Origin: Mesorhabditis belari
Lineage: Eukaryota; Nematoda; Chromadorea; Rhabditida; Rhabditidae
NCBI GenBank assembly: GCA_958450365.1
Contig: CAUEEP010000733.1
Location: 1,384,001 to 1,448,000, forward strand
DNA: 64,000 bases
Direction: 5' to 3'
The notes beneath the pieces were generated by a model. The model was given only the letters and a program-made list of their open reading frames with translations. It searched no databases and was not told the DNA's origin. The translations under genes were made by a program, and so were the position numbers. Below, in pieces: positions 12,601-21,241 of the stretch (its first letter is position 1; the number at the start of each line of letters is the position of its first letter).

Positions 12601-15600
12601 CTATTGACGTTTCTTTTGAAGAAAGTCCTCAAACTGTCACATATGACATCCCGATCACCAACCCAATAGATTGAGATTTCAAAACCTGAAACGGTTGCTT
12701 GTCCGCGATTTCCCGTAGCATTTTCGTGTCCATTTTGTGGTCGTTTAGCTCGACAATGTTTTTCATAGCAATCTGGACAAACTGTATTTCTTAAAGCTTT
12801 CTCCACTTACCGTAAACTGATAAGCTTCAAATTCTTGAGTCGTTTTATTCAACTTAATGTCACTTTGCCATTATGAGGCACCGCCTGTGTACTTTAGCCA
12901 TTTCAGCAACTAAAATCTTTATGATATGACAATAGCAAACATATGAAAATAGCCCGCAGTTTTCAATTCACCAACCCAATAGCTTCAAAAGTAAGACTTT
13001 CAGACTGCTTTGAAACTCTAGTTGCAGGTGTAATAGAGCTTGTAATAAGAAAAGAAACCCAAACTCAAAAATGAAACAATTTTATTCTCAAATACCCTAA
13101 AAGCTGGAGGTTCTGATAACTTTTGTATCAATATTACACTTTGACCTCTACAAGTACAAGCTCTTGTCTACCGTAAAGAATTTCCAGAAGAACTCCGTCT
13201 CACCTCTCCCTCCCATTCTCCACTCCTCGCTCAAATGCCCCATTCACAATCAGCCACCCTCCCACAATTACCACTGATGATCCAGCAGAGTCCACGACAC
13301 AAGCCATCACTGCCGATCTACTTTTCGCCAAGTGAGATATTTTTGAAAGCTAACTTGCTCAAAACATTACTTGCTCAAAGTCTAATCATCAATTCTGTTC
13401 TCCTTAAAATCGTTAACTTTTCAGCTGAAATTGAGCCACCAGCTTTCCTATTGGAATCGGGTAAAGATAAAAGATTTTAATTTTTTTTGTCCTTGAGTGA
13501 TTACTAACTTAGCAATTTTTTTTTCTGTTTTTGTTTGGTTATAAGTTAACAAAGAGTGACTTTCTTTTTTTTATCTGCTTACAATTTTCTTCAGCTATCG
13601 CTCCAATGATGTGCGCTCAAAGTGATTATCAATACGCAAAGGGGCAAATTTTTGGGACAATCGAGGTAAGTCAACTAAGACAACTAGCTTTAAATGCTTT
13701 TCTTGATCATTTTAGTTAAGAATCCAGTTCTTTTTTGGATATATCAAGACAATTATGATTATTTGTAGGTATCTTTGTTCTATTCTCTGCACGAGCGTCT
13801 CCTCACCGTCACTCTCATTCGTGCCTACGATCTTCCACCACGACCCGATGGAATGCCCCGGAATCCTTATGTGAAACTATTCTTGCTGCCGGATCGAAGG
13901 TACTAGATCTCTTTAGAAAGTCAAACCAGAAACCAAACCACTCTGCTTTCCTAACATCAAACTAGAAATCTAAAACCAAACCAATCTTACAGTTCTGTAA
14001 AAATCGGATAATTTTTGATAACATTAAAATGAACTTGATGTTAAACACAGATCAAGTTGTTCACTTCAAACAAATCTCTTTTCAGTGAAGCCTCAAAGCG
14101 ACAATCTTCTGTTCTTGCGGAAACGACAATGCCCGTTTGGAATGAAGAATTCTATTATAAAAATCTGACTGAACCCATTTTAATGGAGAGGATTTTGGAA
14201 GTAAATCTATCAATTTATTAATCCATTAACAATAAAATTCTAGGTCACTTTATGGGATTACGATAAATATGAAGCGAATTCGTTTCTCGGAGAAGTTTTA
14301 ATCGATTTCTCGATGATTCCTTTGGATGGACAAGCGTTGAAGTTCACTATGGCCGACATGGATCAAGAGAATCCGCTGAGATCGGTGAGTGGCACGAAAA
14401 ACTGGCTAAAAAGAATGAGCTCTGAAAGTTTTGATTTGATATCAAATTTTCAGAGACTAAGGCTACGACGATCCTCGCAACACTACGGCCAACTCCCGCA
14501 GCGACCCCGCTCAGAGATGACAACATATTATGGAGATCGATATGGGCCAAGGTTTGAAAATAACTGTTATGAATGAATGATTCGATTTCAGGTCTCATTC
14601 ATCTGATCCCTATTCGGGGGAATACACTTATGATGGAGTGCCTGGAGCTCGACAACAACTCTTTGATAACGCACAAATGCGAAGATCGAGAACGTATGAT
14701 AGAGGGAGAATCGGTGGTGGAGGGGGAAGGATCACACCGCTCGAATATCATCAACGAGATGTGAGTTTAGCAGAGAGAAAAACAGTAACCGATTCCAGTC
14801 CAGTCCAGGCAATCCAAGGCAAAGAAGTCAAGCCCAGATCTGGCTTTTGGCTCATCTAGAGACTTTTGTCGGTCATTTCTGCAATAAAGTCATGCCAAAG
14901 CTGGACTTGGCCTCATAGTCAAGCCTGATCCGAGCTTTGCCTGCCCTGGCGAAGGTTGAGAATCATCAACACCAACCCATTTCCAGTACCGTGTCGAAGA
15001 TGACTGGACCCAAAACAATCAATCTGGTTATTTATCCGACCACGGCTACACCCAACCCATCCAAGTCCAACGATACCGACACCGAAGACCCCGATCAGCC
15101 ACAGCGATGAGACCAAGTAAGCCGACATGTTCATAAGGTTCTGAAATGCAATAGCATGTTTTGAAAACTAAACTTGATTGTGTGTTTTTCTCAAAAAGTT
15201 TTCTCTCAGCCGTTCGCCGAAAGATCGCGATTTGTCGATTGCCGCGTAAGCTCAATTACCGAAATGTTTTCGATTTGCTGATTGAAATGATTGAATTTTT
15301 CTCTACTCGATTCTTTCTTAGCCTTCCTCGGTTTTCTCTCCGATTTAACTACTGCAAAGGGAAAAGATCGATTTGGGGGGAATATGGGGAAATTTTTTAG
15401 ATTTAACTTGTTCATCACTAGTTTGTCAGAGCTTTAAGATCCCCAGTCTGGTTGGTCCGGTTTATTTCCAAAAATTTTCGTTCCTAGTTAAGCTTAGACT
15501 TGAGCTGTCAGAGCTTTTGAGGTTAAGTTCGAGCCCGGTGCAGAACCTTCGATCCCGTTGTCACTAGACTGGTTGTGAGACTGTAAACTTTAACTGTTCT

Positions 15601-18600
15601 GAAGTAAGACTTGTCAAACTAAAGTAAATTGATATAATTGAAGATTGAGATACACTGCTTGTCAAATCTAGAACTGACAGCTACCAAAATCGATTAGGTA
15701 ACTCTAATATTTCAAAATATTACAACTTTTGACCACTTTGACCCTTTGACTCGTCCCAAATCGATTCTTTTCCTCATTTCTTTTTTTGAGAGTGCCCTTC
15801 ACTTAGTTCGTCAACCGTTTTTCATCAAAAATAACCCTATTGTCTTTGCCGAGAAAACCAAAACAATGCCTAATTTTCCTCAAACCAAAATAACCCCTCA
15901 AATTGCTTCATAATCAAAGCAAAAAAAAGCAAAGTGTGCTGCTTTCAGTGACTCAAACTGTCAATAGCTTACTGTGATTGGTTCAAGTTATAGAAAGACT
16001 TTTCAGTGACAGCTGCCGAGATGAGCGCAAGTCGGATGTATAGCCGAAACTTGCCCAGTGATCCGTACTATAATCAGGTTAGGTTTGACAACTTTTGAAG
16101 AACTTTTATTTTGTTTTTCTAGGATTACGAGGATCAACCCCCGCCTCCACCACAACATGCACAATATTATCAACAACAAGATCAACAACAACAACAGCAA
16201 CAACAGAATATGATGCAGCAAAAGTACGGGAGTTCTTTTACTGTAGTCTTTCTTCCTTCTTTCTTCCTTTCTTCCTTTCTTCTTTCCCCTTGTCTTTCCT
16301 TCTTTCTCTTGGCAAGTTAAGGGGCCGGATAGCTTAGTGGTTAGAGCAATTCCCCGAAAGCAAAAGGTCAAAGGTTTAAGCCCCTCTCTACTTTTTCTTA
16401 ACAACTCCTTCACTTCTTTACTAGTCTTATTGTAGTCTTCTTTACTAGTCTTTACTGTAGTCCTATTGTATTATGCCTGCTCATTTTCAGTTATACCATC
16501 CAACAACAGCAGCAAATGCTTCAAGGACAACAAATGATGACGAATCTCCAAGAACCCCTCCGACATGACCCTCGTTCACCGAATGGACGAGTGATCATGG
16601 GCGAAACTGCAGGTTATGGAAGTGATGGAAGTGAATCGCTCAGTCTTCACTCCGCTCATTCAATGCCTACTGTGAGGTGAGAAATCTTGAACTGAAACCC
16701 TAGAATTAGAATTGCGATGTTGTGACATCTGCCAATTTCTAAAAATCAACTGAAGCTTATGTTCCAGAACAATCAATCGTCGCCGAATTCAACCTGAAGT
16801 TCATGATGATGAAGATTACATGCATGAAGGAGGACATGGTGCAGAAAGGAGAAGAGAAAAAACACAAAGGGAGAAGGTACCCGCGAATCAACAAGCTGCA
16901 CAAGAAGCAAAAGAAAGGAAAAAGAGTCTCATGACGAGATTCATTCCCGGAAGAAATGCGCCAGGTCAAGGTGAGTGGATTTGATTCGAAGAAGCTTGTG
17001 TCTAATCATCGATTTCAGGAAAGCGAACCGGTTTCGCGCGCTCGGAAGAGGTGGGAATTCCGGAGAATCTGAGTTCGGATCGCCTCCAAACGGCTCCTTT
17101 TTTAAAGCAAACGAGCAAGGAGAGCACGGATAGCAGTCATTCAGACAAGTCAGAGAAATTGTTTTGATTTTGAGAACAAGACATTTAGCTGGTTGCCCGT
17201 TCTTCCCGATGGCCCACTTGGAACGTTTGTTGACAATTTGGGACCGGGACAAGTTGTTGGAAGACAGGTGGGAGGGGTTGGAGTAGGGTTGGTTTAAAAG
17301 ACAAAGCCCTGGCTTTACTGCAGAGCTGGCTCAGGTCTTGATCGCAGAGCCTGAACCTGGCTTCTGAATCTCTTCTGAATCCAGTCTAACTTACAGCAAA
17401 CCATTAATCAGTCGTTCAAAATCCGTAAAGTCACTGAATATTGTGTTTTCCCCTTTTTTAAAGGTTACTTTTTGAAATGAATAATGAACCAATCGATCTA
17501 TGATTTATTTTATTAGAAAGTACTATTATTTATTTACAAATTGTTCTTTAAGAAATTCTGAAAAGCTTGCGTTAGTTCATTTTTTTAAAGCTGTGAAGTT
17601 AAGTAGTCAAAAACGATGAAACTCAAAGTTTCGATTTGAGCACAGAAACCTATTTTGGTGTCAAAAAACAAAAGATAGAGAATGAAAAGTTAGATAGATC
17701 CTTTATAGACAAATTTTCATAACATTTCCTCAAGCTGTTTTCATTCTATGTTCATTGTAAGGATTTTAGGAAAAACAAGAATTCCTCTTCGAATTTCCTT
17801 CAAAGTGGACTCAAATTTGACTAAAAATGAGCTAAATAAAATAGTTAATTTTTTATTTAAAGAAAACCACACGTTTATCGGCTAATTATTCATTTATAAA
17901 CGAAAATTTCAAAAAAGGCGGACAAGACTTTCCGGCCAAAACCAATATTTTACCTAACAATTTCACGCTTAAAAAATTTAGGTACTGGCTTCACCTGTCC
18001 TTGGCGAGCTCCAAATCGGCATCATGGCTCACCGATCGAGCATTGACGTTGAAGTGATTCGAGCGAAGAATCTTGTCGTCAAACCGGGCACGAAAATCAA
18101 TCCAGGTTGGCACTACAAATTTTATTTCTATTTTATCGACTTTCAGCTCCCTATGTGAAAGTCTATCTAATGGAGGGGAAACAGTGCATCGCAAAGGCGA
18201 AAACGAATCCCGCTCGAAAAGGGACATCTCCTTTATTTCAACAACATCTCATCTTCAACGATAATCCGAAAAGGAAAATGTTGCAGGTAAACAAAAAAAA
18301 TTCAATCAGAATCAATCTAACTCAAAAAATTTCTAGATAACAGTGCTCGGTGATTATGGTAGAATGGAGAGGAAATCTTTCATGGGTATTGCCCAGATTC
18401 GACTTGATGATCTCGAATTGAGTGAGTGTTTGAAAAAGTTATTGAACTCGAGACTCAGCTGGTTTTTGACGAAACTTATAGTTTTTTTTGACTTGAGCTA
18501 ATTAGATTTGTTAGAACTAGTGTTTATTTTCAGTCAAAGTTTCTAAAAAGTCTCAAACTTCTCGAGAGGCACAAAGTTTCACCTAATTTATTGATTCTTG

Positions 18601-18918
18601 CAATAACTAGTCTTGCAATAACTACAGAATCTCGACAACTTCTGAGTCCAAAGTTCAAGGCTATAAAACTTGGGTTCTTGCTTTGCCTGGCTTAATTTTA
18701 TGGCATATTTGAAAGCTATTATCTGAATAGTATCTGTTTTGCAATACCAAAAGATATGAAACGAGGATAAGCAGAAAAGTACGATTATTTCTGTTTCAGG
18801 TCCCGAGCCGGTGATCGGTTGGTACAAGCTTTATCACAGCAGCAGTCTCGCCGGCACAGCTCCCATCAGAAAAGACTCCGAAACTGAACTCAACGCTCAA
18901 TCACAACAACAACAATGA
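2815..18918 (+). CDS. unc-10: RIM (Rab3-interacting active-zone scaffold), 5'-partial
   Basis: RIM organises synaptic-vesicle priming at the presynaptic active zone through Rab3, UNC-13 and calcium-channel partners (family knowledge). Forty-one phase-consistent exons give about 1571 residues; the first exon is outside the window. Order: coiled N-terminus and zinc finger, Q/P-rich linker, Arg-rich region, PDZ, C2A, Q-rich linker, C2B, stop at 18916. Exons: 2815-2896, 3134-3256, 3513-3604, 3869-4130, 5892-6042, 6104-6172, 6847-6954, 7113-7234, 7780-7949, 8032-8094, 8226-8291, 8654-8716, 8868-8954, 9687-9863, 10140-10240, 10367-10444, 10627-10678, 11088-11202, 11270-11371, 11415-11514, 11587-11710, 11750-11886, 13188-13331, 13425-13460, 13595-13665, 13769-13899, 14086-14200, 14244-14384, 14454-14551, 14592-14760, 14987-15116, 16007-16077, 16123-16223, 16491-16676, 16768-16970, 17019-17148, 17189-17267, 17982-18105, 18147-18286, 18337-18421, 18800-18918. 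Small linker exons (6104, 8654) are inferred from phase and splice sites and may be alternatively used. All domains are intact. Confidence 0.95.
4297..5708 (-). mobile_element. Tc3-like (Tc1/mariner) transposon, decayed, in RIM intron
   Basis: Long inverted repeats of roughly 180-190 bp (about 4297-4475 and 5514-5708) enclose a broken transposase on the minus strand. The right terminus reads CAGTCCG.. inward with TA outside (5709-5710); the left terminus is more diverged. Long inverted repeats are typical of Tc3 and not of Tc1 (family knowledge). It sits in the intron between exons 3869-4130 and 5892-6042, antisense to the host gene. Confidence 0.85.
4557..5190 (-). pseudogene. Tc3-type transposase relic
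   Basis: Reading the minus strand across frame shifts recovers transposase landmarks. Near 5070-4990 there is FNLDGPDG-like sequence (NLDGPDG seen intact), preceded by ARLAFA. Near 4740-4690 there is a SLDLNPM stretch matching the SPDLNPIEN block around the last catalytic residue. The C-terminal part ends in a frame-shifted LINSMPDR-like tail. There are several frameshifts and stops, so no functional protein is possible. Confidence 0.75.
6222..6843. repeat. Duplicated intron segment, copy A (with tRNA-Leu)
   Basis: This matches 9147-9683 in direct orientation. It starts TTTGAGACAAAAGAGCACTT and runs nearly to the 3' splice site of its intron. The last ~250 bp (6590-6838 versus 9418-9666) are almost identical; the middle differs by several deletions in copy B. 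It carries the intact tRNA-Leu at 6278-6359. Confidence 0.93.
6278..6359 (-). tRNA. tRNA-Leu (AAG)
   Basis: The 82-nt cloverleaf folds fully. The acceptor stem GGCGAGA pairs with TCTCGTC (one G-U). The D arm contains GGCCGAGCGGTCTAAGGC, and the anticodon stem CCAGT/ACTGG has loop TTAAGGC, anticodon AAG. The variable arm is a long class II arm TCTC-TTCG-GAG and the T arm is GTGGG-TTCGAAT-CCCAC, with discriminator A. A- and B-box promoter sequences are intact and there is no intron. It lies in an unc-10 intron on the opposite strand and looks functional. Confidence 0.95.
9147..9683. repeat. Duplicated intron segment, copy B (tRNA lost)
   Basis: This is the second copy of 6222-6843, in another unc-10 intron (8955-9686), again ending just before the 3' splice site. 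Most of the tRNA is gone; only sequence matching its two ends remains (see 9216). Scattered small deletions shorten the middle part. Confidence 0.93.
9216..9249 (-). pseudogene. tRNA-Leu relic
   Basis: At the position corresponding to the tRNA of copy A there are only the two ends of the gene: TGACGAG (3' acceptor side) and CTCGCC (5' acceptor side), about 20 bases apart. The anticodon arm, variable arm and T arm are missing, so it cannot be a functional tRNA. Confidence 0.75.
11270..11710 (+). other. unc-10: RIM PDZ domain
   Basis: Three exons encode a PDZ fold: GHMILHRT.., carboxylate-loop region GLKVIGG, AFITQVRTGSVAD, LRRGDEVLEWNGESL and a final strand VELIVSR. In RIM this domain contacts calcium channels and ELKS/CAST (family knowledge). 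No truncation is visible. Confidence 0.93.
11963..12979. mobile_element. Composite mariner-type element carrying a ptr gene fragment
   Basis: The ends are TTAGGTTGGTGAATTGAAAA (left) and the inverted TTGGGTTGGTGAATTGAAAA (right), each flanked by TA (11961-11962, 12980-12981). Internally there are two diverged runs of the same MITE family (from about 11963 and from about 12342), an unrelated ~120-bp stretch near 12226-12345, and a 260-bp segment copied from the ptr gene (12661-12920). The element lies in the unc-10 intron 11887-13187. It encodes no transposase, so any mobility would need a transposase in trans. Confidence 0.88.
12661..12920 (-). pseudogene. Captured two-exon fragment of the ptr gene
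   Basis: On the minus strand 12920-12667 aligns without indels to 48816-49069 of the ptr gene, with 8 mismatches in 254 bp by hand count. It covers the end of an intron, ptr exon 18, the 38-nt intron, exon 19 and 19 bp of the next intron. One change turns a CAA codon into TAA. Because the introns are retained this is a DNA-level copy and not a retrocopy. It is antisense to unc-10 transcription. Confidence 0.96.
13595..14384 (+). other. unc-10: RIM C2A domain
   Basis: Four exons encode QIFGTIEVSLFYSLHERLL, LIRAYDLPPR, NPYVKLFLLPDRR, MPVWNEEFYY and VTLWDYDKYEANSFLGEV. This is a type I C2 fold. RIM C2 domains are known to lack the full calcium-binding aspartate set (family knowledge), which fits PPRPDG where a calcium-binding loop would have more acidic residues. 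Confidence 0.92.
16324..16394 (+). pseudogene. tRNA-like sequence in RIM intron
   Basis: An A-box-like run TAGCTTAGTGGTTAGAGC is followed 20 bases later by GAAAGC and then by a B-box-like GGTTTAAGCCCC. The anticodon stem does not pair and the T stem is weak, so it is a decayed tRNA or a tRNA-derived repeat. It is clearly similar to the minus-strand sequence at 30560-30640. Confidence 0.55.
17982..18421 (+). other. unc-10: RIM C2B domain
   Basis: Three exons encode GELQIGIMA, DVEVIRAKNLVVKPG, APYVKVYLMEGKQCIAKAKT, SPLFQQHLIF and LQITVLGDYGRMERKSFMG. A final exon adds the invariant WYKLYHSSSLAGTAP tail and a short QQQQ end. The C2B of RIM is the membrane- and liprin-binding module (family knowledge). 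Confidence 0.94.
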
Positions 18919-18966
18919 GCATGTTAATTGAATATTTTTTACAAATAACATCTTTAAAAGTTTTTC

Positions 18967-18972
18967 ATTAAA
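18967..18972 (+). terminator. Candidate polyadenylation signal of unc-10 (ATTAAA)
   Basis: ATTAAA lies 49 bp after the stop codon and 10 bp before a mariner insertion. A canonical AATAAA occurs only at about 19756, beyond the element. The variant hexamer is the likelier native site, but this is inference. Confidence 0.35.
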
Positions 18973-18981
18973 GCTATAATA

Positions 18982-19534
18982 TTAGGTTGTTCGGATATAA
19001 ATGAGCGTTTGCACTGCTTAACTCGTGAGGAAGTCATTTCCCGTATCTGATCGCCTTTCCAATGGCGTGGAGATGCTCATCAATTGTAGAATTTGAACAT
19101 AGAAATTGTTGAGCAAGTTCACGCGTCGTTTGAGAAGGATCCGGTTCGATTGCAGCCCTCAAAATAACGTTGTCTACCGCTTGAGGTCGACGAGAGTGTT
19201 CATGTTCCTCGAGACTTTCATCACCATTCCGAAAGCGTTGGAACTATCGGCTTTCGGACAATACATCATTCCCAAATGCTTTGATCAAATCTCGATGGGA
19301 TTCCGTGATTGTTTTGCCCAGTTTAAAATCGTAAAGTAGGCAGACGCGAACTTGATATTTGAAGTCGATCATCTAAAGCAAGAAAAAAGATCTTAAAAAA
19401 TAAGAAATTATCCGTTTAAAAACATTCCAAATTTACACAAGATAACGTATTTTTAAATACAGAAAGACATTTCTTTAAAAGCTTCCCTCACAACAATAAG
19501 TTTAGTAACGCTTGTTTATATCCGAACAACCCAA
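18982..19534 (-). mobile_element. Internally deleted mariner
   Basis: Inverted ends TTAGGTTGTTCGGATATAAA and TTGGGTTGTTCGGATATAAA, with TA outside (18980-18981, 19535-19536). At 553 bp it is less than half the length of a full mariner (about 1.3 kb by family knowledge). It carries the N-terminal part of a transposase on the minus strand and sits 63 bp after the unc-10 stop codon, inside or just beyond its 3' UTR. Confidence 0.9.
19010..19335 (-). pseudogene. Mariner transposase N-terminal relic
   Basis: The minus strand reads FKLGKTITES.., WFQRFRNGDESLEEHEHSRRP, LRAAIEPDPSQTTRELAQQF and NSTIDEHLHAIGK (broken in places), then WLPHEL. This is the double helix-turn-helix DNA-binding half of a mariner transposase, including the linker WxPHEL. 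The catalytic DDE/D half is deleted, so it could at most bind termini. Confidence 0.85.
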
Positions 19535-19857
19535 TAATTTCACTCGTGCTCTAGAAGGCTAAAACTTTATTTTCAAAACAGATTTTTGCTTTTTGTTTTC
19601 TTGAAAATCCACAAACTGCTCAATAGTTGACCACAAAATTTACCATTTTTTCTAATTTTTATTTTTTATTTCATTTTTTTTGTTCTTGAATATCATCTTT
19701 CCCCAATACTTACGGTTATTTGTGACTTCCAAAATGTATTCCCCAAAAAATTGCCATAATAAATTATTAAATTATTATTATTCTATATTCACTTCACTTA
19801 ATAATTCTTCTATTTTGTCATTTTCAAAATTTTCTCCGTTGTGATATGCAAATTATC

Positions 19858-20292
19858 GGGGGGTAGTCAAAACAGCGCCATAATAGAAAACGTTCAAAAC
19901 AGCGCCATAATAGAAAACGTTCAAAACAGCGCCGTCAAATTTCTCAAAATCCAAAAAACCAAGCCGGTTCAATTTTTATACCAAAAAATTCTTTGCGTTC
20001 TTGGCTACATGATGGGTGAAACAGTTTTTTAGAAAAGTTAATATTTCGTAGATAAAAAGAGCACTCAAAGTGTGTGTCGAGTGATACTCAGTCGGTTAAC
20101 TGAATATCTTTAGTGCTCTTTTTATCTATGAAATATTAACTTTTTTAAAAAACTGTTTCACCCATCATGTAGCCAAGAACGCAAGGAATTTTTTGGTATA
20201 AAACTTGAACCGGCTTGGTTTTTTGGATTTTGAGAAATTTGACGGCGCTGTTTTGAACGTTTTCTATCATGGCGCTGTTTTGACTACCCCCC
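19858..20292. mobile_element. Foldback element with 8-bp target duplication
   Basis: Long inverted arms (about 19858-20045 and 20115-20292) begin GGGGGGTAGTCAAAACAGCG and surround a loop of about 70 bp. The flanks repeat AAATTATC exactly (19850-19857, 20293-20300). An 8-bp duplication is characteristic of hAT-type insertion (family knowledge). The left arm has an extra 27-bp unit CAAAACAGCGCCATAATAGA.. absent from the right arm. There is no coding content. Confidence 0.88.
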
Positions 20293-20960
20293 AAATTATC
20301 ATTTTACTATGCAAACTGCTAACTGAATAGCTTTTTCGAAGAGTTCTATTATTTATTTTTAGACTTTTTTTTTGGGTTTTCGCTGATTTTATTGTTTTTT
20401 CTTTGGTGATAAAGGAAATTTATAAAAAAAAACACCCGTTTTGGGCAAGTAACTTGATTGAATGATAAGATGAAGTTAGTGCGAAATAGAAAACGACAGA
20501 TTTCTTTCAAATGCACTTCTATCGGACTCATTTTCTATTTTGCACTAAATACATTGATAATAAAAGGATTGAATACAAAACTAAAGATTCAACGAGGGAA
20601 ATGCAAGCTTCACGTCGATTCCCAGCAAGAAACACGCGACTGTCGATTGAGCCATCCGTCTGAATTGCCTTTTGGTGATAAAGTTATTTTGTTTCTTTCA
20701 GAGTATTTTGATTATACTTTTAAAGCTTTCAAAGTTGCCCACTCAGCTGAATATCTTCTAGTTTCGTAGAGAATTTCAAACAAAAGGCGCAGCTACGAAA
20801 AATCTACACTGAAACAGAGGCGAGACTTCGTAGCTTTCATACTTACCCCATTTGTTTGAATTTCCATTAAATTTTTCCATTAAATTAAAAGATATTCAAC
20901 TAGAGTTTAGGGGGACACTTTGAAAGTATAATTTCGATCTTACTATAGAATCTAATCCAT

Positions 20961-20966
20961 TTTATT
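20961..20966 (-). terminator. Candidate polyadenylation signal (AATAAA) of the ML-like gene
   Basis: AATAAA on the minus strand about 276 nt beyond the stop codon at 21242. It is the first canonical hexamer I find downstream. Confidence 0.4.
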
Positions 20967-21241
20967 GCTACCTTAACCCATTCAACAGATGCTTACAATC
21001 AGAGCTAGACTTTGCTCTAAAAAGTGCACTTCAGAAAAAACTACCGTACTTTAACCGTTTTTTTTAAAATTGAAGCGTAAGTTTGAAGCATTTTTTTAAA
21101 GTTTTTCGTGAGTTTGAAGCATTTTCCTTGTCTCAAAATCAGTAAGATTATGGTAGCTTCTGCTGTGCACCTTTTAGAACACGAATTACCGAGAGAAACA
21201 CATTCTAGTTATCGATTTTTCTGTATCAATTAGTTTTAAAA

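Larger units (their letters stand above)
19537..21241. other. Intergenic between convergent unc-10 and the ML-like gene
   Basis: I see no gene here. It contains AATAAA near 19756, the foldback element 19858-20292, and the probable AATAAA of the minus-strand gene (20966-20961). The rest is AT-rich sequence with short open frames only. Confidence 0.7.

Noticed and set aside
17630..17720. Similarity to the interior of the mariner-type MITE (CCTATTTTGGTGTCAA..)
   Set aside because: Short and diverged, without termini; may be an old relic but not enough to delimit an element.
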